64,000 nucleotides of DNA from Gordonia hankookensis (GCF_014673215.1 NZ_JACWMS010000001.1:1240001-1304000); one strand, 5' to 3'; positions 9,287-17,843 are shown, counted from the first letter of the stretch. Made by a program: numbers and translations. Notes: a model not told the origin generated them from the letters alone.

Positions 9287-10810
9287 TCAGTAGGCTCCGT
9301 CTTTGGAGATAACGGCTTTGGAGGTGCGCCACAGGATCACCAGATCCTGCATGATCGACCAATTCTCCACATAGGAGAGATCCAAACGAACCGACTCCTC
9401 CCACGACAGGTCCGATCGCCCCGAGACCTGCCAAAGCCCGGTCATCCCCGGCTTGACGAGCATCCGCCGCGCCGCGCGACCGTCATACTGTTCGACCTCT
9501 TCGGGGAGGGGAGGTCGCGGGCCCACCAGACTCATGGTCCCCCCGAGCACGTTGAACAACTGTGGGAGCTCATCGATGCTGTACCGGCGAATGAATGCGC
9601 CGACGCGAGTGACTCGCGGGTCGTCCCTCACCTTGAAGAGAACACCGCCGGCGCCCTCGTTGAGGTCTCTGAGGTTGCTCTTCATCGCGTCGGCGTCGCG
9701 CACCATCGAGCGGAACTTCCACATCGGGAACTGAAGGTTCCCGACCCCGACCCGGTTGGCGCGATAGAACACCGGGCCGCGTGAGTCGAGCTTGATCGCC
9801 ACCGCCACGGCCAGCAGCACGGGCAGGATCATCAACACGATGAGCGAGGCGCCTGCCCGGTCGACCACCGCCTTCCGGAATCGGTTGGCGCCCTCGTATT
9901 GCGGTTTGTCGATGTGCAGTAGAGGTAGCCCGGCCACCGGACGGACCATCATGCGGGGTCCCGCGATATCGGTGACACCGGGCGCGACGACCATGTCGAC
10001 GTCCAGACCTTCGAGGTCCCACGACAGGTTCTGCATGGCTTCGTGCCCGAGGGCCTCCGCAGAGGTCACCGCAACTGTGGTGGCACCGCAGCGAGTCACG
10101 GCCTCGACGACTTGGTCGAATGTCCCGCACACCGGAACCGTTCCATCGCCAATCTGAATCTGTGTGCGATGCCCGGCACGCTCAGGAACGCAGAGCCCGA
10201 CGACGCGATAGCCGAGGACCGGCTGCGCGCCGAGACGCTCGATCAGCGGGATCGCGGACCTCAGCCCACCGACCACAAGTACATTCTCGAGATTGCTCCC
10301 TCTGCGGCGCTGACTGACGAGGCGACGGCGCCACAACCATCGAGACCCGAGCAACGCTCCGGTCCCCACGGGGAATGCGATCACCAGAAACCCTCGCGCG
10401 AGGTCGAGTTTGAAAGCCAGATCCACCATCGCCATAAGGCCGAAGACCGACAGACAAGCCGTCGTCACACGACTGTATTCCTGAGATCCCGACCCGATGA
10501 TCCGCCGGTCCGCGGTGTGGAATATTCGCAGCCAGACGATCCAGACAACGATCAGCAACGCCGATACCGCGCCGGCAGGCAACGAACTTCCGTTGGGGAC
10601 CTGGCTGCTACTCGGTCCGAAGCGGACCCATTGACCGGCCATCACCGCTCCGGCGATGATCAGCGCATCAGACCAACCAAGGCGGGCGACGTAACCGTCA
10701 ACCCACGATCGTGACCGTTCACGAGCGCGACCGACCAACAGCAAACGGGAAACCACACCTGGCGACCCAGAGCTCTGCGCCACTGCTCCGATAGCGGACT
10801 CACCGGTCAC
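9287..10810 (-). CDS. Polyprenyl-phosphate sugar-1-phosphate transferase (WbaP/CpsE type, initiating)
   Basis: About 507 residues from GTG 10810, chosen because AGGGGAGG lies 4-5 bases before it; an in-frame extension to 10954 lacks homology. Several membrane helices and a nucleotide-binding-like central domain precede a C-terminal bacterial sugar transferase domain. That domain has [17 protein letters not shown]..., PMWKFRSM, the catalytic-region [16 protein letters not shown] and [14 protein letters not shown]. It would start repeat-unit synthesis by placing sugar-1-phosphate on undecaprenyl phosphate. It converges with fcl across a 70-base gap, and upstream lies the 1.2 kb gene-free region. 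Confidence 0.92.
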   Translation of the reverse strand: MTGESAIGAVAQSSGSPGVVSRLLLVGRARERSRSWVDGYVARLGWSDALIIAGAVMAGQWVRFGPSSSQVPNGSSLPAGAVSALLIVVWIVWLRIFHTADRRIIGSGSQEYSRVTTACLSVFGLMAMVDLAFKLDLARGFLVIAFPVGTGALLGSRWLWRRRLVSQRRRGSNLENVLVVGGLRSAIPLIERLGAQPVLGYRVVGLCVPERAGHRTQIQIGDGTVPVCGTFDQVVEAVTRCGATTVAVTSAEALGHEAMQNLSWDLEGLDVDMVVAPGVTDIAGPRMMVRPVAGLPLLHIDKPQYEGANRFRKAVVDRAGASLIVLMILPVLLAVAVAIKLDSRGPVFYRANRVGVGNLQFPMWKFRSMVRDADAMKSNLRDLNEGAGGVLFKVRDDPRVTRVGAFIRRYSIDELPQLFNVLGGTMSLVGPRPPLPEEVEQYDGRAARRMLVKPGMTGLWQVSGRSDLSWEESVRLDLSYVENWSIMQDLVILWRTSKAVISKDGAY

Positions 10811-12029
10811 GCTGCCTCCCCTACTCGTCGAGGTCTGGCCCAAACCAACACCACCGAAACCGATCCGCTTCGTCAGTAGCGCCGCTCCGTCGATCGCAGA
10901 ACCCCGACCTCGACCAACAACGAGAAGACTAAGCCACGGAGCCGACACCAACAACCACTTATCGGCTTAATTCACAACGTTTGTTACACATCAAATCGCG
11001 ACGTGGGGAAATGGCCGAAATCGCTGTAGTCCGAACGGACCAATCCGGCCACCGAGGTCGCGTGACAAAGTCTTTAGCAAGACGAAATATGTTGTTGCAC
11101 AACACTACTGGCAGGTCAGAAAGGGTGATGCGACATGGCCGATCTTGGCTGAATTTGCCAAGACGAAATATACGAAATTTCCCCCAGAAGGCATCAAGAA
11201 CGCCCGGGCGTGAATGCAATAAGGGTCCATCCGGCCCGTAACGAAATCGAGCAAATACGAAGAGCTATTTCATCGTCCGGAAGATCTGCACCCGAACAAT
11301 TCTGCCCTGACCCCTTGTGGGGCACCCCCGCCCCGGCCTCCCGTTCAGTGCCTCTGCCGACCGACGGCTCGTTCACCGACGGCCTACTGCCAGACCGCAA
11401 CCGATGAACTTCGGCAAGGCTAGAATTTACGGCATCGGAACCGGACCGGCAACCCAAATGCCGCCGTCGTTGCACGTAGATGTCGATTTCCGGTCTGCGT
11501 CTCCGTGATCGACCGACTCGAGTCTCCCCTCTGGGCTCGAGTCTCCGCTCGCGGCCTCCAGGGCAACACAGCAGCGAACGCCATATCGGCAAGCGACCTG
11601 ACAGCGCCCGCTGAGATCTGCGCTCACTCCGGGCGCCGGGAGGCCTTGCGACACTGCCCGCCCGCCCGTTCGGCCGGGAGTCACCGTGTCCCAAGAACAC
11701 TCGTTCGCAGACAGCACGGTGGGTCCGAGTCCGAACATGGTGGCGCGACGACAGATCGCGCGGCAACGCTGGGCACACCGATCGATGCGTTCGCACGGAC
11801 CTTGTGCGGTGTCAGCCAGTCGAACCAATGTCTCTCGATATCGAAGCCGGCATGTGAGAAAATCGTCCTCGAGCCCGCGGCCGGAAGGACAGTTTTGCAC
11901 TGCGGCGGGCCAGGGCGACCCGATTACTTAGTGTGGGCAACGAAACGTCGTGAGACTTGTTGAGGGCGTTGCACAACGAACGATCAGCGGTCTGATGTCG
12001 ATCTCGAGTATCTCCAGAACAGAGCAGCC
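10811..12029. other. Gene-free, AT-richer region upstream of the initiating transferase
   Basis: About 1.2 kb with no open frame I can support. Short frames on both strands between 11194 and 11963 overlap each other, have shadow-like composition and match no family I know. The part around 10960-11290 is visibly richer in A and T than the rest of the window and holds an 18-base near-identical direct repeat and a small dyad (listed separately). It probably carries the promoter region of the minus-strand transferase gene and perhaps of the small plus-strand gene at 12030. A decayed gene is possible but I could not find one. Confidence 0.5.
11073..11171. repeat. Two 18-base direct repeats 81 bases apart, with adjacent dyad
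   Basis: The sequence TTTxxCAAGACGAAATAT occurs at 11073-11090 and 11154-11171; 13 bases (CAAGACGAAATAT) are identical. Directly after the first copy is a 15-base dyad at 11090-11104 (TGTTG/ACAACA arms). The location in an AT-rich upstream region suggests binding sites for a regulator or a silencer of the polysaccharide locus. This is inference. Confidence 0.55.
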
Positions 12030-12290
12030 ATGTCCACCAGTATCCGAAGAGTCGCCGCCGGCATCGCCGTCGGCGCGGCAGCGTCGATGTCCTTGGCACC
12101 CGTCGCCATGGCGGCACCAACAGACGCCGCTGTGACCGCACCGCACGATGCAGCCACCATCTACGTACCAGACCTCCCGGTACCCCTTCTCCCGGTTCCA
12201 CTTCTCCCGGTGCCCCTCGTTCCGATCTTCCCGATCCCCGACGCACCGAAGTCCGTGTGCATCACGATCGTCTGCTTCCCGGTGTCCTGA
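12030..12290 (+). CDS. Small secreted proline-rich hydrophobic protein, unknown function
   Basis: An 86-residue protein. Residues 1-28 form a clear signal peptide (basic STSIRR, hydrophobic core, cleavage near AMA-AP). The mature part of about 58 residues contains a run of Pro-Val-Pro-Leu-type units (PVPLLPVPLLPVPLVP and on) and ends with two cysteines in CITIVCFPVS that could form a disulfide or a thioester-type link. I do not recognise a family. It is followed by a hairpin terminator, supporting a real transcription unit. No strong ribosome-binding site is visible; the first ATG is used. Confidence 0.65.
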   Translation: MSTSIRRVAAGIAVGAAASMSLAPVAMAAPTDAAVTAPHDAATIYVPDLPVPLLPVPLLPVPLVPIFPIPDAPKSVCITIVCFPVS

Positions 12291-12293
12291 CGC

Positions 12294-12317
12294 CGTTCGG
12301 CTCAGCGCCGCCGAACG
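12294..12317. terminator. Bidirectional hairpin terminator between convergent genes
   Basis: Perfect 8-base arms CGTTCGGC (12294-12301) and GCCGAACG (12310-12317) with an 8-base loop, right after the stop of the small secreted protein gene and before the 3' end of the convergent nuclease gene. No long T run, as is usual in actinobacteria. Confidence 0.6.
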
Positions 12318-12333
12318 TGAACCGAAACCACCT

Positions 12334-13392
12334 CTACTCGCAGGCGACGCCGTCGCCGTCTCGATCCAAACCGGACCGATAGCCTGGCTCGCCTGCACGA
12401 ATCGGCGCAGCACCGGCCGCGCGCACCGCTGAGCAGTTCCGGTAGTAGGTGCTGCCGCCGTCATCCGCCGCGGGCGCAGGCGCCACGTACACCGGCTGGG
12501 TGGGGCTCGGCGGCGGCGTATAAGTGGGCGCGGGAGTTGCTGTCCTCGTTGCGGTTTGCGACTGATCAGACATCTGAGTGGTGACCGGCAGGCCACCACA
12601 ACCACTGAGGACCCGCACCATCGCGTCCTTTTCTGCCTGGGTCACCCACAGGCGATAGAGCACCTTCACGTCGATCTGACGGGATACATAGGCGCAGCGA
12701 TACGACTTGTTCGGCGGGAGCCACGTCGCGGCGTCACCATCGCTCTTCTGCTGATTCGCGGGTCCGTCGGCGGCTTGCAGGTTCCGCGGATCATTTGCGA
12801 GATTGCGCCGCTCCACCGGGCTCAACTGCTGGGCGCCCTTCTGCCACGCGTCCGACAACGCCACGATGTGATCGATCTGCACCGCCGACGACGTGGTCTT
12901 TCCCCGCACGAACGAAATGACTTTGCCCGTGTACGGGTCGTTCAACGTGCCGGTCTGCACGGCGCATCCGTTAGAACCCGTCCTCAGGGAGATCGCCATC
13001 AGGTCGCGGCGCAGGATGTCGTTGCGGGTATCGCAGCCGTTGTGTCCGCCGGCCACCGAGACGTCGTCGGTCCACGACTGTCCGAACTGCTCGCGGGAGT
13101 AGCCGGTCTTCGGGGCGCGGCCCTTGACGGCCAGCGTCTCGAGCTTTGCGAGCGACCCGTCGGACGGATTGGCCGAGACCGCGGTTGCCCCGACGGCGAC
13201 ACGTTGCACGGTCGGCCCGCCCGACGACGCCGTCGTGGTCGCGACCGAGGTCGTCGACGACGTGGCCACCGGTTCCGACTCACCCGGTCGACAGGCCGTG
13301 GCGAGCACGACGACACCTGCCAGCACGGCGACGCCGACTCCCAGAGCGGACCGACTCTTACGCGAGATTCTGGACTCTGACTGCGCGTTCAC
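12334..13392 (-). CDS. Lipoprotein HNH-type nuclease (DUF1524) with C-terminal Excalibur domain
   Basis: A 352-residue exported protein. A signal peptide ends in the lipobox LATAC (Cys34). Residues about 90-265 are a DUF1524/GmrSD-type His-Asn-His nuclease domain: the key DHIVALSDAW (His175), RRNLANDPRNLQAAD and NQQKSDGDAATWLPP motifs are all present, with six or so cysteines likely paired outside the cell. A Pro/Thr-rich linker (about 285-310) leads to an Excalibur calcium-binding domain ending DRDGDGVACE. The predicted role is a surface-anchored, metal-dependent DNase used in nutrient acquisition or DNA uptake/defence. The family is common in actinobacteria, but its substrate is unproven here. 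Confidence 0.88.
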   Translation of the reverse strand: MNAQSESRISRKSRSALGVGVAVLAGVVVLATACRPGESEPVATSSTTSVATTTASSGGPTVQRVAVGATAVSANPSDGSLAKLETLAVKGRAPKTGYSREQFGQSWTDDVSVAGGHNGCDTRNDILRRDLMAISLRTGSNGCAVQTGTLNDPYTGKVISFVRGKTTSSAVQIDHIVALSDAWQKGAQQLSPVERRNLANDPRNLQAADGPANQQKSDGDAATWLPPNKSYRCAYVSRQIDVKVLYRLWVTQAEKDAMVRVLSGCGGLPVTTQMSDQSQTATRTATPAPTYTPPPSPTQPVYVAPAPAADDGGSTYYRNCSAVRAAGAAPIRAGEPGYRSGLDRDGDGVACE

Positions 13393-13545
13393 AACTCAAA
13401 CCCTTTGTTCCTTGGCATTCCCACCCACTGATCGGCGGAGGCCCCCAGCCCGTTACCTCGGGACCGGGCACTGCGCCGATGCATCCGCGCAAACAGGTAG
13501 TCGATTACTCGCGTCACACGCTACCCGGATACCGATACTGCCTTT

Positions 13546-14691
13546 GTGTCACGAGCGACCCTGCTCCGTCGCCCCACAGCCCGTGCGGCGATGTCACTCT
13601 GCGCGGTCACAGCCATCGTGATGATGTGCCAGGCGTCCTTCCCACCTTCCGCACCCGTACTGGCACAGCCGACCACATCTGGGTCAGTGGGCTCCGACGC
13701 CGGCCGAGTCGGCGATCGCGGGAAGCGGGCCGGCGACGAGGTGGTGATCAGCAACGAGAACGAAGGGGTGACCGACGAGAGCTCAGAACCGAACACGGAC
13801 GGGCCGGTTGTCGAGCACCCTGACGAAGCCAAGGACCTTATGGCCCTTGACATCACGAGCGGCCCTCGCGGCGCCACGGTCACCGCGACGTCGGCCACTG
13901 TCTGCCCGTTTCCGATGACTCTTCGATGGGACGGTGGCGTCGTGACCACCACGGGTCCGGACCAGTCCACCGTTTCGTTCAGGGTCGGCTCGGACGAATC
14001 TGCCGGCGGGCACCTCGTGAGTGTGAGTTGCGGTCGGCTTCCCATCGGGAGCCAGACGTTCACAGTTGAGGAGCCCACCGTCATCGGACCTGCCACGGCC
14101 GCCGTCCGACCAGACCGCGTGGTCCCGGATCGGCGCGTCGCGGTCACCGTCGACGATTTTGCCTGCCGTCGTGACCGCGTCGTGGACTTCTCGTGGGACG
14201 GCGGAGCGTCGTTGGGTAGTGCGGTCCTCGACGGATCGGGGCACGCCGATGCCGAGGTTCTGATACCCGGCACCGCCACGATCGGGCCGCACGCGATTCA
14301 CGTTTCGTGTCCGGACGGACCGACGGCGGTCGAAGTGGCCATCACCGTGCTTGCTTTCCCCCTCCCTACTCCGGCGCCTACCACCCTCGATCCGAACGCG
14401 ACCAGCGCGGCGACAGACCTCACGCCCGGCATCTGGACGATTGCGGTGATCATCGTGGTCGCGACGATCACCGGCCTGACCTATTTGCGGATCCGCCACC
14501 CCCGACACTCCAGACCGCGGACACGACCCGACGTCGAAGCCGAGATCCGTTGGACGACTCCGCCGTCGGCAACGATCCGCGAGCACGCCCGCCCGAACGA
14601 GGCCACCCAGGTCGTTCGGGTCGAAACCCGCTGGGACACCGGCACTCAGACGATCAGAGGGGTCGACGATGACCGCAACCGCCTTGATTGA
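13546..14691 (+). CDS. Secreted, membrane-anchored protein with two Ig-like repeats
   Basis: 381 residues. An N-terminal signal sequence (to about residue 41), then an acidic linker, two related beta-rich repeats of about 90 residues, and a C-terminal membrane helix (IWTIAVIIVVATITGLTYL, about 305-325) with a basic cytoplasmic tail. Each repeat contains a cysteine and a WDGG motif (TVCPFPMTLRWDGG and FACRRDRVVDFSWDGG), followed by a second cysteine, suggesting one disulfide per domain. No catalytic motif is seen. Its 3' end overlaps the next gene by 23 bases, so the two may work together. Function unknown; an adhesin or wall-associated protein is plausible. Confidence 0.72.
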   Translation: MSRATLLRRPTARAAMSLCAVTAIVMMCQASFPPSAPVLAQPTTSGSVGSDAGRVGDRGKRAGDEVVISNENEGVTDESSEPNTDGPVVEHPDEAKDLMALDITSGPRGATVTATSATVCPFPMTLRWDGGVVTTTGPDQSTVSFRVGSDESAGGHLVSVSCGRLPIGSQTFTVEEPTVIGPATAAVRPDRVVPDRRVAVTVDDFACRRDRVVDFSWDGGASLGSAVLDGSGHADAEVLIPGTATIGPHAIHVSCPDGPTAVEVAITVLAFPLPTPAPTTLDPNATSAATDLTPGIWTIAVIIVVATITGLTYLRIRHPRHSRPRTRPDVEAEIRWTTPPSATIREHARPNEATQVVRVETRWDTGTQTIRGVDDDRNRLD

Positions 14692-15268
14692 CACAACGAC
14701 CGTACGTGATCTCCTCTTCGCCGGTCGGTCGATCGAATCCACCGGTGCAGTCGACACGATGTTGCAGGAACACGGCGTCGTCAAAGCCCGGCTGACCGAT
14801 CGGCCCAACGTCGGGAGAGCTGCGCATGACGCGGTCGCCGCGTCCGCAAACCAGTTCCTTTCGACCGATCTCATCGACCTTGCCGTGGCCGGCTGGAAGC
14901 GTCACCGCGCACTGATAGATGCTGCCCGCCGCACTGCCGCCTCGCCGAACAGCGAAGAGATCGTCGAGTTGGTCACGCACACCATCGATTCTGTTCAACG
15001 CCCGAAGATCGAGTTGGTGGTCAACGGCGTCCCGGTGGGAACGATCGCCCTTGATCTCCGTGTTTCCTTCGCACTGACCGGCGTAATCGCGGTCGTGCGC
15101 CGCGGGTGCCTGACCCATGTCCGTTCGGGTTCAGGCGTCATCAGCGGGCGCCTGACCATCGAGGGCTTCGATGCCGTCAGGCGTGAACGGGAGTACGTCA
15201 TCCCCGGGGTTGTCCAGCTACCGGTTCCCGTTCGACTGGCGGCACCGTCGCCGCAAACGCGCCGCTGA
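14669..15268 (+). CDS. Conserved-looking protein of unknown function
   Basis: 199 residues starting at ATG 14669 inside the end of the preceding gene. It has no signal peptide. The N-terminal half is helical and polar; the C-terminal half has beta-like segments KIELVVNGVPVGTIALDLRVSFALTGVIAVVRRGCLTHVRSGSG. I do not recognise a family. The translational overlap with the anchored protein at 13546 suggests a partner role, perhaps binding that protein's basic cytoplasmic tail, but this is inference from position only. Confidence 0.6.
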   Translation: MTATALIDTTTVRDLLFAGRSIESTGAVDTMLQEHGVVKARLTDRPNVGRAAHDAVAASANQFLSTDLIDLAVAGWKRHRALIDAARRTAASPNSEEIVELVTHTIDSVQRPKIELVVNGVPVGTIALDLRVSFALTGVIAVVRRGCLTHVRSGSGVISGRLTIEGFDAVRREREYVIPGVVQLPVPVRLAAPSPQTRR

Positions 15269-15409
15269 ACGGATTGTCCCGTATCGTCCACGACGATCAC
15301 AGCGATCGGCTCCTCGATGGAATCCCATCTCACCGATCGAGGCCGACGGTCCCGGTGGAAGCCGGATGCCACCGACACCCCGCCACAACTGCGTGGCAGG
15401 ATCGACGTC

Positions 15410-16279
15410 GTGGCAACCCCGAAGCAGTGGCTAGAAGGAGCGCGCCCGCGCACGCTGCCCAACGCGATCGCGCCGGTCGTCGTCGGCGTGGGAGCGGTCC
15501 GCGAACTCGGCGATGTCGTCTGGTGGAAAGCAGTACTCGCACTGCTGGTCGCGGTCGCCTTGATCATCGGCGTGAACTTCGCCAACGACTACTCCGACGG
15601 GATACGCGGCACCGACGACGATCGGGTCGGTCCGATGCGACTGGTCGGCTCCGGCGCGGCTTCTCCCGGTGCGGTGAAGCGCGCCGCGTTCGCCTGCTTC
15701 GGGGTCGGGGCGATCTGCGGGTTGGCGCTGGCCATCAGCACCGCCTGGTGGCTGGTCGTGGTGGGCGCGATCTGTATCGCCGGTGCCTGGTTCTACACCG
15801 GCGGCCGCACACCGTACGGCTACATCGGGCTCGGCGAGGTCGCCGTGTTCGTCTTCTTCGGGCTGGTCGCGGTACTCGGCACGCAGTACGTGGCCGGCGA
15901 CGCGGTCGACTGGGTGGGCCTGCTGTGTGCGATCGCGATCGGCTCCATCTCGTCGGCCGTGCTGGTGGTCAACAATCTGCGCGACATTCCCGGCGACACC
16001 GAGTCCGGCAAGGTCACCCTCGCGGTTCGGCTGGGCGACAAGAAGACCCGTACCCTCTTCGGCGTACTCCTCGCCGTCCCACTCGTGGTGAGCCTGGCGC
16101 TCATCGCTGCGACGCCGTGGGCGCTGCTGGGACTGCTCGCGGCCCCGTTGGCGTGGCTTGCCTACAAACCCGTGCGGGCGGGCGCACTCGGTCCCGGACT
16201 GATCCCGGCGCTCGGCGGTACCGGACAGGCCATGCTCGCGTGGGCGGTGTTGTCGGCGGTCGGTCTGATGATCGGCTGA
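15410..16279 (+). CDS. menA: 1,4-dihydroxy-2-naphthoate polyprenyltransferase (menaquinone synthesis)
   Basis: MenA, an integral membrane UbiA-family enzyme, prenylates dihydroxynaphthoate to give demethylmenaquinone. GTG 15410 gives 289 residues, the expected length; the open frame upstream to 15317 has no homology. The first Asp-rich motif [17 protein letters not shown] and the second [27 protein letters not shown] are intact, and about eight hydrophobic helices follow the usual pattern. The gene is single; it converges with the small cREC gene 27 bases downstream. In mycobacteria menA lies near the cytochrome c maturation genes, which are also in this window. Confidence 0.94.
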   Translation: MATPKQWLEGARPRTLPNAIAPVVVGVGAVRELGDVVWWKAVLALLVAVALIIGVNFANDYSDGIRGTDDDRVGPMRLVGSGAASPGAVKRAAFACFGVGAICGLALAISTAWWLVVVGAICIAGAWFYTGGRTPYGYIGLGEVAVFVFFGLVAVLGTQYVAGDAVDWVGLLCAIAIGSISSAVLVVNNLRDIPGDTESGKVTLAVRLGDKKTRTLFGVLLAVPLVVSLALIAATPWALLGLLAAPLAWLAYKPVRAGALGPGLIPALGGTGQAMLAWAVLSAVGLMIG

Positions 16280-16306
16280 CGGGACTCCCGTTCGGCCACC
16301 CAACGG

Positions 16307-16573
16307 TCACGGCTTGTACCGGGCGATCATGCCCTCCAGCCATTCGACACCGACCGGGTTGGCACTGTGCACCCGAACCTCCTCGGGCCACACCCCGTGT
16401 TCACACATCCACAACACGATGGGGCGCGTCGTGTCGTCACCGCCGAGATCGTGATCCAGCGAGAGTTCGTCGACTGGTTCTGATCCGCTCAGCGCGTCGA
16501 TGGCAGCAGCGCTGGTGGTGCACCACCGCCAGCCGACGGGTGCCGGGCGGAGATCGTCGACCCAGAGTTTCAT
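16307..16573 (-). CDS. Cyclic-phosphate-processing receiver-domain protein (cREC)
   Basis: An 88-residue stand-alone domain starting MKLWVDDLRPAP. The acidic pair in WVDDLRP, the central ELSLDHDLGG motif and the C-terminal VHSANPVGVEWLEGMI segment match the cREC/cPPR group of receiver-like domains that Burroughs and Aravind associated with RNA-repair and conflict systems, where they are predicted to act on cyclic phosphates. It lies 54 bases downstream of the 109-residue gene at 16628 with no terminator between, so it is likely cotranscribed from the LexA-box promoter. Its activity is predicted, not shown. Confidence 0.72.
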   Translation of the reverse strand: MKLWVDDLRPAPVGWRWCTTSAAAIDALSGSEPVDELSLDHDLGGDDTTRPIVLWMCEHGVWPEEVRVHSANPVGVEWLEGMIARYKP

Positions 16574-16627
16574 CCGACCACGGTGACAGACTCGCAGGTC
16601 CGGGGCGAATGAATATCTGCACTCCCC

Positions 16628-16957
16628 TCACCTGCCTCGGCGCTGTCGCTGCGGCGGAGCTGTATCCGCAGGCCGCAGTGCCCAGCCGGGCACCCAGTGC
16701 GTCACCTTCTCCTCCCGGTCCTTGGCGGCGATCGTGTAGCTGACCTTGCCGTACCACTCGCCCCACTCCGACCGGGCCCACGCCGTCAGTACACCGAGGT
16801 GCACCGACCGAATCTGCAGGCCGTCCGGAAAGTACTCGCCCGTGTAGTGCGGGGTCTGTGGGTACAGGGCGTTGAGGTCGACGAGCACCGCCTTGTGGCC
16901 GACCGGGAAGTACACCGGTCGTCGTGGTTGGCCGCTGTCGCCGCCGATCCACTTCAT
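16628..16957 (-). CDS. Unknown 109-aa protein downstream of a LexA (SOS) box
   Basis: I place the start at ATG 16957 (MKWIGGDSGQPRRPVYFPVGHKA...), because the frame's earlier candidates (16993, 17020) lie upstream of or within the predicted promoter and SOS box. The protein is soluble, rich in Trp and Tyr (WARSEWGEWYGK, HWVPGWALRP) and ends in a basic QRQRRGR tail. I recognise no family. The promoter layout implies induction by DNA damage, with the cREC gene downstream. If longer starts were used the SOS box would lie inside the coding region, which is less likely. Confidence 0.62.
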   Translation of the reverse strand: MKWIGGDSGQPRRPVYFPVGHKAVLVDLNALYPQTPHYTGEYFPDGLQIRSVHLGVLTAWARSEWGEWYGKVSYTIAAKDREEKVTHWVPGWALRPADTAPPQRQRRGR

Positions 16958-16966
16958 GCCCACTTG

Positions 16967-16982
16967 TCGAACACTAGTTCGA
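16967..16982. promoter_or_regulatory. LexA (SOS) box
   Basis: The 16-base perfect palindrome TCGAACACTAGTTCGA has the actinobacterial LexA consensus TCGAAC-N4-GTTCGA. It overlaps the predicted -10 of the minus-strand promoter, as expected for repression by LexA, and ends 10 bases before the ATG at 16957. Confidence 0.75.
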
Positions 16983-16999
16983 ATCGAACCCATCGACAA
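16971..16999 (-). promoter_or_regulatory. Sigma-A-type promoter overlapped by the SOS box
   Basis: On the minus strand, -35 TTGTCG (16994-16999), a 17-base spacer and -10 TAGTGT (16971-16976). The start site would fall near 16964, giving a leader of about 7 bases before ATG 16957. Confidence 0.6.
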
Positions 17000-17408
17000 G
17001 CCGTCCTCCGCACCGGTCACGGGATGGACCCCTCAGGCCGATCAGGCGATACCGAAGCGCGTGATCACATCGCGCCCTGCGGACGTCGTCAACGGCAATC
17101 GCAGCACCCGTCGCACGCACCGATCGGTCCACATCTGTTGCACGCCAGTACTTTCTGACTCACGTGCACCCCCGGGCAGTCGCGGCCGGCACGCGGTGTG
17201 ACGTCCCATGATCGGGGGCACAGAGGTGGCCTCGCGAGGGTTCGATTCGACGGCCGCATCTCCGTGTCCCCAGTTATGGGACGAGTACCGCGACGAAACC
17301 TGTTCACGCCCTGACGGTCACCATGTCACGTAGTCGGCTACGCATGTGATGACCGCCGAACTCACCGACACTTGTAGTGGACCCCACACCCATCACCTGG
17401 AGGCGGAC
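16983..17408. other. Intergenic region without a supportable gene
   Basis: About 425 bases between the SOS-controlled gene and the small membrane protein gene. A minus-strand frame at 17089-17307 ends in a cysteine-rich tail but has no ribosome-binding site and no recognisable family. Apart from the promoter described, I see nothing firm here. Confidence 0.5.
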
Positions 17409-17765
17409 ATGTTCAAGAGCCTCGAACGAGTCAGCGTCCCGTCCGACAGCACACCCAAACCGGACGGGTCGGCCGACCCGAAGAGCCCGATCTATCTCGA
17501 CCGCAAGAGTCTGACCTTTGCGGGTGTGACCGGCGCATGCCTCGTCATCGCGCCGTTCCTGGACTGCGTCACGTCGATGTCCGACCTGTGGCTGGCCTTC
17601 TCCATCACGGTGCCGGTCAGCATTCTCTTGACGCTCATCGGGCTGACCGTCGACTTCGGACCGAGACTCACGGCCAACTATCTGCTGAGTTCCGTCCTGA
17701 TCGCCGCGATCAACTGGTCGCTGCTGTTGATCTCGGCGTACGGCGCCATCGCTCTGACCCCGTAG
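17409..17765 (+). CDS. Small membrane protein, three predicted helices
   Basis: 118 residues from ATG 17409, which has TGGAGG about 5-6 bases upstream; the frame is open to 17346 but that start lacks a site. A polar N-terminal 40 residues precede three hydrophobic helices (AGVTGACLVIAPFLDCV, LWLAFSITVPVSILLTLIG, LSSVLIAAINWSLLLISAYGAIAL). No family recognised. It is transcribed alone and ends at a strong two-tier hairpin. Confidence 0.68.
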   Translation: MFKSLERVSVPSDSTPKPDGSADPKSPIYLDRKSLTFAGVTGACLVIAPFLDCVTSMSDLWLAFSITVPVSILLTLIGLTVDFGPRLTANYLLSSVLIAAINWSLLLISAYGAIALTP

Positions 17766-17772
17766 CGAAAGA

Positions 17773-17814
17773 GATCGGCCGGCCGCCCTCGATCACGAGG
17801 ACGACCGGCCGATC
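17773..17814. terminator. Two-tier hairpin, bidirectional terminator
   Basis: Perfect 10-base outer arms GATCGGCCGG (17773-17782) and CCGGCCGATC (17805-17814) enclose an inner CCTCG/CGAGG stem with a 4-base loop. It lies between the convergent small membrane gene and the Clp-N gene, 8 bases after the former's stop. Confidence 0.75.
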
Positions 17815-17843
17815 ATCTTGCGCCGCTGATCATCTTGCCGGCG

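Noticed and set aside
11194..11963. Several overlapping frames of 65-200 residues in the gene-free region
   Set aside because: They compete on both strands, have no motifs and no start signals; I could not assign a decayed gene either.
15274..16743. 489-residue plus-strand frame over menA
   Set aside because: Arg/Gly-rich shadow of MenA in another frame, running on into the convergent genes.
17089..17307. 72-residue minus-strand frame with cysteine-rich end (CNRCGPIGACDGCCDCR)
   Set aside because: No ribosome-binding site, no family, and the rest of the frame has shadow-like composition.
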